From Clostridia bacterium (GTDB taxonomy: Bacteria > Bacillota > Clostridia > Christensenellales > Aristaeellaceae), in the NCBI GenBank assembly GCA_017937655.1, contig JAGBDE010000002.1, forward strand, positions 1-32,760: 32,760 nucleotides of DNA, read 5' to 3'. The notes beneath the pieces were generated by a model. That model made no database searches and was not told the DNA's origin. It saw nothing but the letters and a program-made list of their open reading frames with translations. This document shows positions 30,590 to 32,760 of this stretch, piece after piece. Made by a program: the position numbers and the translations under genes. Numbering within the stretch: the stretch's first letter is position 1; the number at the start of each line of letters is the position of its first letter.

Positions 30590-31288
30590 TCACACATAAA
30601 ATTCCTGCATAGTGTCCAGGCACAGGCAGGCCAGTCGCCCCCCGTATGCGGCGCCGCAATCGATCAAAAGATTATTGGCGGAGTGAAAGATCTCGTCCTT
30701 GCCGGTCACAAATCTTGTGGGCGTATGGCCGCAGACCATGTACATATCCGGATTCTGAAAATATTGCCGCTGATAATCCGGCCGCATAAAAAGCAGCTCG
30801 CCCAGCGAATAATCCTCCAGCTTTTTCCCCGGCTGAAAATTCCCCAAACCGGCATGCACCAGCAAATACGTTTTTCCATTCGCCTCCACAATCTCATAGG
30901 GCGCAGTATCCTCCAGATAATCCAGAAGATCCTCCCGCATTTCCCCTGGCAGCTGCTTGAAACCCTGCAGCGTGATCCTGCCGCCGTTCCTGTACCAATC
31001 CATCAGGGCATGAAGGGTATCGTTGTCAAGATGGGTGTCCGCATTTTCTTTCGTGATTTCTACATTCAGTTTCCGCAACACGCTAAGTGCCATCAATTCA
31101 TGATTTCCCTTGAGCAAAATCACATTTTCCCTGGCCGACATATCAACCAGCAGCCTAATGGGCTCAGGCCCCCGGTCCACCACATCGCCCAGGATGTAGA
31201 GCGTGTCTTCGTCGGAAAAGTTGATTTTGGCAAGCATTTCCTGGAATTTCCCGTATTCGCCGTGGATATCGCTCATTACGTAGATCAT
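30590..31288 (-). CDS. PPP-type serine/threonine phosphatase-like metallophosphoesterase
   Basis: Two-metal phosphoesterase of 232 residues. The metal motifs are in order: DIHG (Asp7, His9), GDVVDRG (34-40), GNHE (61-64), a HAGL block and CGHTPT. This set matches bacterial PPP phosphatases, related to PrpA/PrpB and lambda phosphatase, and also some nucleotide hydrolases. The start is set by GGAGGG before ATG-ATC; a longer frame upstream has no ribosome site. It ends 14 bases before the promoter of the exporter leader. Protein targets unknown. Confidence 0.92.
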   Translation of the reverse strand: MIYVMSDIHGEYGKFQEMLAKINFSDEDTLYILGDVVDRGPEPIRLLVDMSARENVILLKGNHELMALSVLRKLNVEITKENADTHLDNDTLHALMDWYRNGGRITLQGFKQLPGEMREDLLDYLEDTAPYEIVEANGKTYLLVHAGLGNFQPGKKLEDYSLGELLFMRPDYQRQYFQNPDMYMVCGHTPTRFVTGKDEIFHSANNLLIDCGAAYGGRLACLCLDTMQEFYV

Positions 31289-31356
31289 ACGCGCCCTCCT
31301 ATTTTGAAATGGACTTTTTTTATTCGACAACGGACGGCGGCTATTCCTTCTTGACA

Positions 31357-31387
31357 AAAAAACTCCATCAAGCGAACTTGATGGAGT
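31357..31387 (-). terminator. Terminator repeat copy 1 (after the unknown secreted protein)
   Basis: Perfect 11-bp stem (31362-31372 and 31377-31387), CGAA loop, then a T run on the minus strand. The 31 bases are identical to copy 2 at 32146. Confidence 0.9.
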
Positions 31388-31400
31388 AACGTTTTTTGAT

Positions 31401-32066
31401 TCAATTCGTTTCAAAAGAATACTCAACCAGGACGATGTCTCTTTCCTGTTTTTCTGGGAAAAATGAAACGCTCAGAACATTGGAGTATCCTTCTCCCCGG
31501 GGTTTATCGCCTCTTACCCACAGTTCCAGCTGCACATTGTTCCAAATGGAAAATGCGCGAAGCATTCTGTCATCCTGGTCAAAAACATGCATCAACCGTT
31601 CTTCTGTCCATTGTCCATCTGCAAACATGGTTCGTTCATTTTCTGTGTATGGCATACCATACATGCCGCTAGAAAAAAAGCGATAATCTGGTTCACCATA
31701 CATTTCAGTAAATCTCTTGTCCAAGTCAACAAAAATTTCTACATCCCGAAGGCTCAAGTTATGGAATTCTTCCTGGCTGGCAAATGGTTCCTCAGCATCA
31801 GCCAAATATATTCTTTCGATAGAATGTCCATCAGGCGCAAAGTTCACAAACAGCTCCATCGGATATCCGTAAAAATCGATCACAGGGTATTCTTCAAGCA
31901 AAACATCGTGTTGATCTTTGAGGATTTGAGTGACTTGCTTTTCAGTCACGTTTTTAAAAGGTAGATTCCAAAAATGAATTAGTTGCTCATTTGCCTCCGC
32001 CTGGGCAGCGGTCATCAGCACGCACACTAGCAGGACGACTTCCATTATGAACCATATTTTCTTCAC
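31401..32066 (-). CDS. Secreted protein of unknown function
   Basis: 221 residues with a clear signal peptide (KKIWFIMEVVLLVCVLMTAAQA) and probable cleavage after AQA (residue 23); the only Cys there lacks a lipobox. The mature part is acidic and rich in aromatic residues, with no domain recognised. GTG start with GGAGG 9 bases upstream. It has its own AT-rich promoter and lies alone between two identical terminator repeats. Its base composition is more AT-rich than most genes in the window (for example AAA/ATT-rich codons), which suggests a different history. No function proposed. Confidence 0.8.
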   Translation of the reverse strand: MKKIWFIMEVVLLVCVLMTAAQAEANEQLIHFWNLPFKNVTEKQVTQILKDQHDVLLEEYPVIDFYGYPMELFVNFAPDGHSIERIYLADAEEPFASQEEFHNLSLRDVEIFVDLDKRFTEMYGEPDYRFFSSGMYGMPYTENERTMFADGQWTEERLMHVFDQDDRMLRAFSIWNNVQLELWVRGDKPRGEGYSNVLSVSFFPEKQERDIVLVEYSFETN

Positions 32067-32114
32067 TACAACCCCTCCTCAAATCGTTTCAATTTCTTTC
32101 CTATAATTATACGT

Positions 32115-32144
32115 ATTATATTCCTTTTTTCTTCCCAAATACAA
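32115..32144 (-). promoter_or_regulatory. Predicted promoter of the unknown secreted protein
   Basis: Minus-strand TTGTAT, 18 bases, perfect TATAAT, beginning right after the T tract of the tRNA terminator. A second TATAAT lies 9 bases further on. Confidence 0.55.
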
Positions 32145-32145
32145 G

Positions 32146-32176
32146 AAAAAACTCCATCAAGCGAACTTGATGGAGT
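32146..32176 (-). terminator. Terminator repeat copy 2 (end of the rRNA-tRNA operon)
   Basis: Same 31 bases as copy 1: 11-bp stem (32151-32161 and 32166-32176), CGAA loop, T run on the minus strand. It follows the tRNA-Asn 3' end after 1 base and ends the rRNA operon. Confidence 0.9.
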
Positions 32177-32177
32177 G

Positions 32178-32252
<75 letters not shown>

Positions 32253-32260
32253 ATATGAAA

Positions 32261-32377
<117 letters not shown>

Positions 32378-32479
32378 TTTGTGAGCTATGTTTGTCAGTT
32401 CTGCAACCTGACAACTGCATATGAGTTTCTGTAGATCAATCAGTTTTCTTTCATTTCCTTTGGCCTTATCAAATCAACT

Positions 32480-32760
32480 TAAATCAAGCTATCGACCGAT
32501 TAGTATCATCAAGCTACATACATTACTGCACTTCCACCGATGACCTATCTACCCGGTAGTCTTCCGGGGGTCTCTCGCATTGCTGCTTGGAGTCTTATTC
32601 TTAAGGTGGGCTTCACGCTTAGATGCCTTCAGCGTTTATCCCGTCCGCACTTCGCTTCCCTGCTATGCCGTTGGCACGACAACAGTTGCACCAGTGGTGC
32701 GTCCATTCCGGTCCTCTCGTACTAGGAACAGCTCCCTTCATGACTCCTACGCCCACGATG
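32480..32760 (-). rRNA. rrl: 23S ribosomal RNA, 3' end (partial)
   Basis: The last roughly 280 bases of 23S rRNA, reading leftward; the rest is outside the window. AGTACGAGAGGACCGG, the sarcin-ricin loop, is visible on the minus strand near 32712-32727, followed by the conserved 3' domain ending near TAGCTTGATTTAA. The 3' end is approximate. Confidence 0.95.

Noticed and set aside
32540..32725. Plus-strand frame over the 23S rRNA
   Set aside because: Lies wholly antisense to the 3' domain of 23S rRNA, a known source of false protein annotations.

Overview
The window looks like a chromosomal segment of an anaerobic member of the Bacillota, probably class Clostridia. The evidence is pyruvate phosphate dikinase, the redox repressor Rex, a DUF951 protein, RecX, a VanW/G5 protein, strong AGGAGG-type ribosome sites, TTGACA/TATAAT promoters, and CUT1 sugar importers without their own ATPase. 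Coding DNA is fairly GC-rich, while the main control regions are very AT-rich. No prophage, insertion sequence, integrase or CRISPR array was seen. Family names come from recognising motifs by eye, and no database search was run.

Layout, left to right. The 3'-truncated ppdK (minus) faces an lgt / serine hydrolase / recX operon (plus). A minus-strand block follows with two signal peptidase I paralogues and DUF951, then a 39-residue membrane peptide (plus) and the rex-vanW pair (minus). Next comes a plus-strand pair: a membrane-anchored HTH regulator and a 53-residue membrane protein that carries the same tail. An SMP-30-type lactonase and a GGDEF/EAL/PAS protein form a minus-strand pair.

From about 14.9 to 27.2 kb lies a sugar or sugar-acid use region. 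It has two CUT1 importers (SBP-permease-permease, and permease-permease-SBP), both on the minus strand. Divergent from the second is a plus-strand operon of an enolase-superfamily dehydratase, a degenerate SDR, an intact SDR and an RraA-family aldolase-like protein. Together with the lactonase these could form a dehydrogenase, lactonase, dehydratase, aldolase route ending in pyruvate. The substrate is not known. LacI-type operator-like sites recur in the 690-bp divergent control region and upstream of the first importer.

From 27.3 to 30.6 kb is an ABC-2 exporter operon (ATPase, two permeases, then a YaiI/YqxD protein). It is preceded by a strong promoter, a 17-residue leader peptide with a near-perfect Shine-Dalgarno, and an intrinsic terminator. 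This layout is typical of transcription attenuation and is the most interesting regulatory find here. The right end has a PPP-type phosphatase, an unknown secreted protein lying between two identical 31-bp terminator repeats, and the distal part of an rRNA operon (23S 3' end, 5S, tRNA-Asn) on the minus strand.
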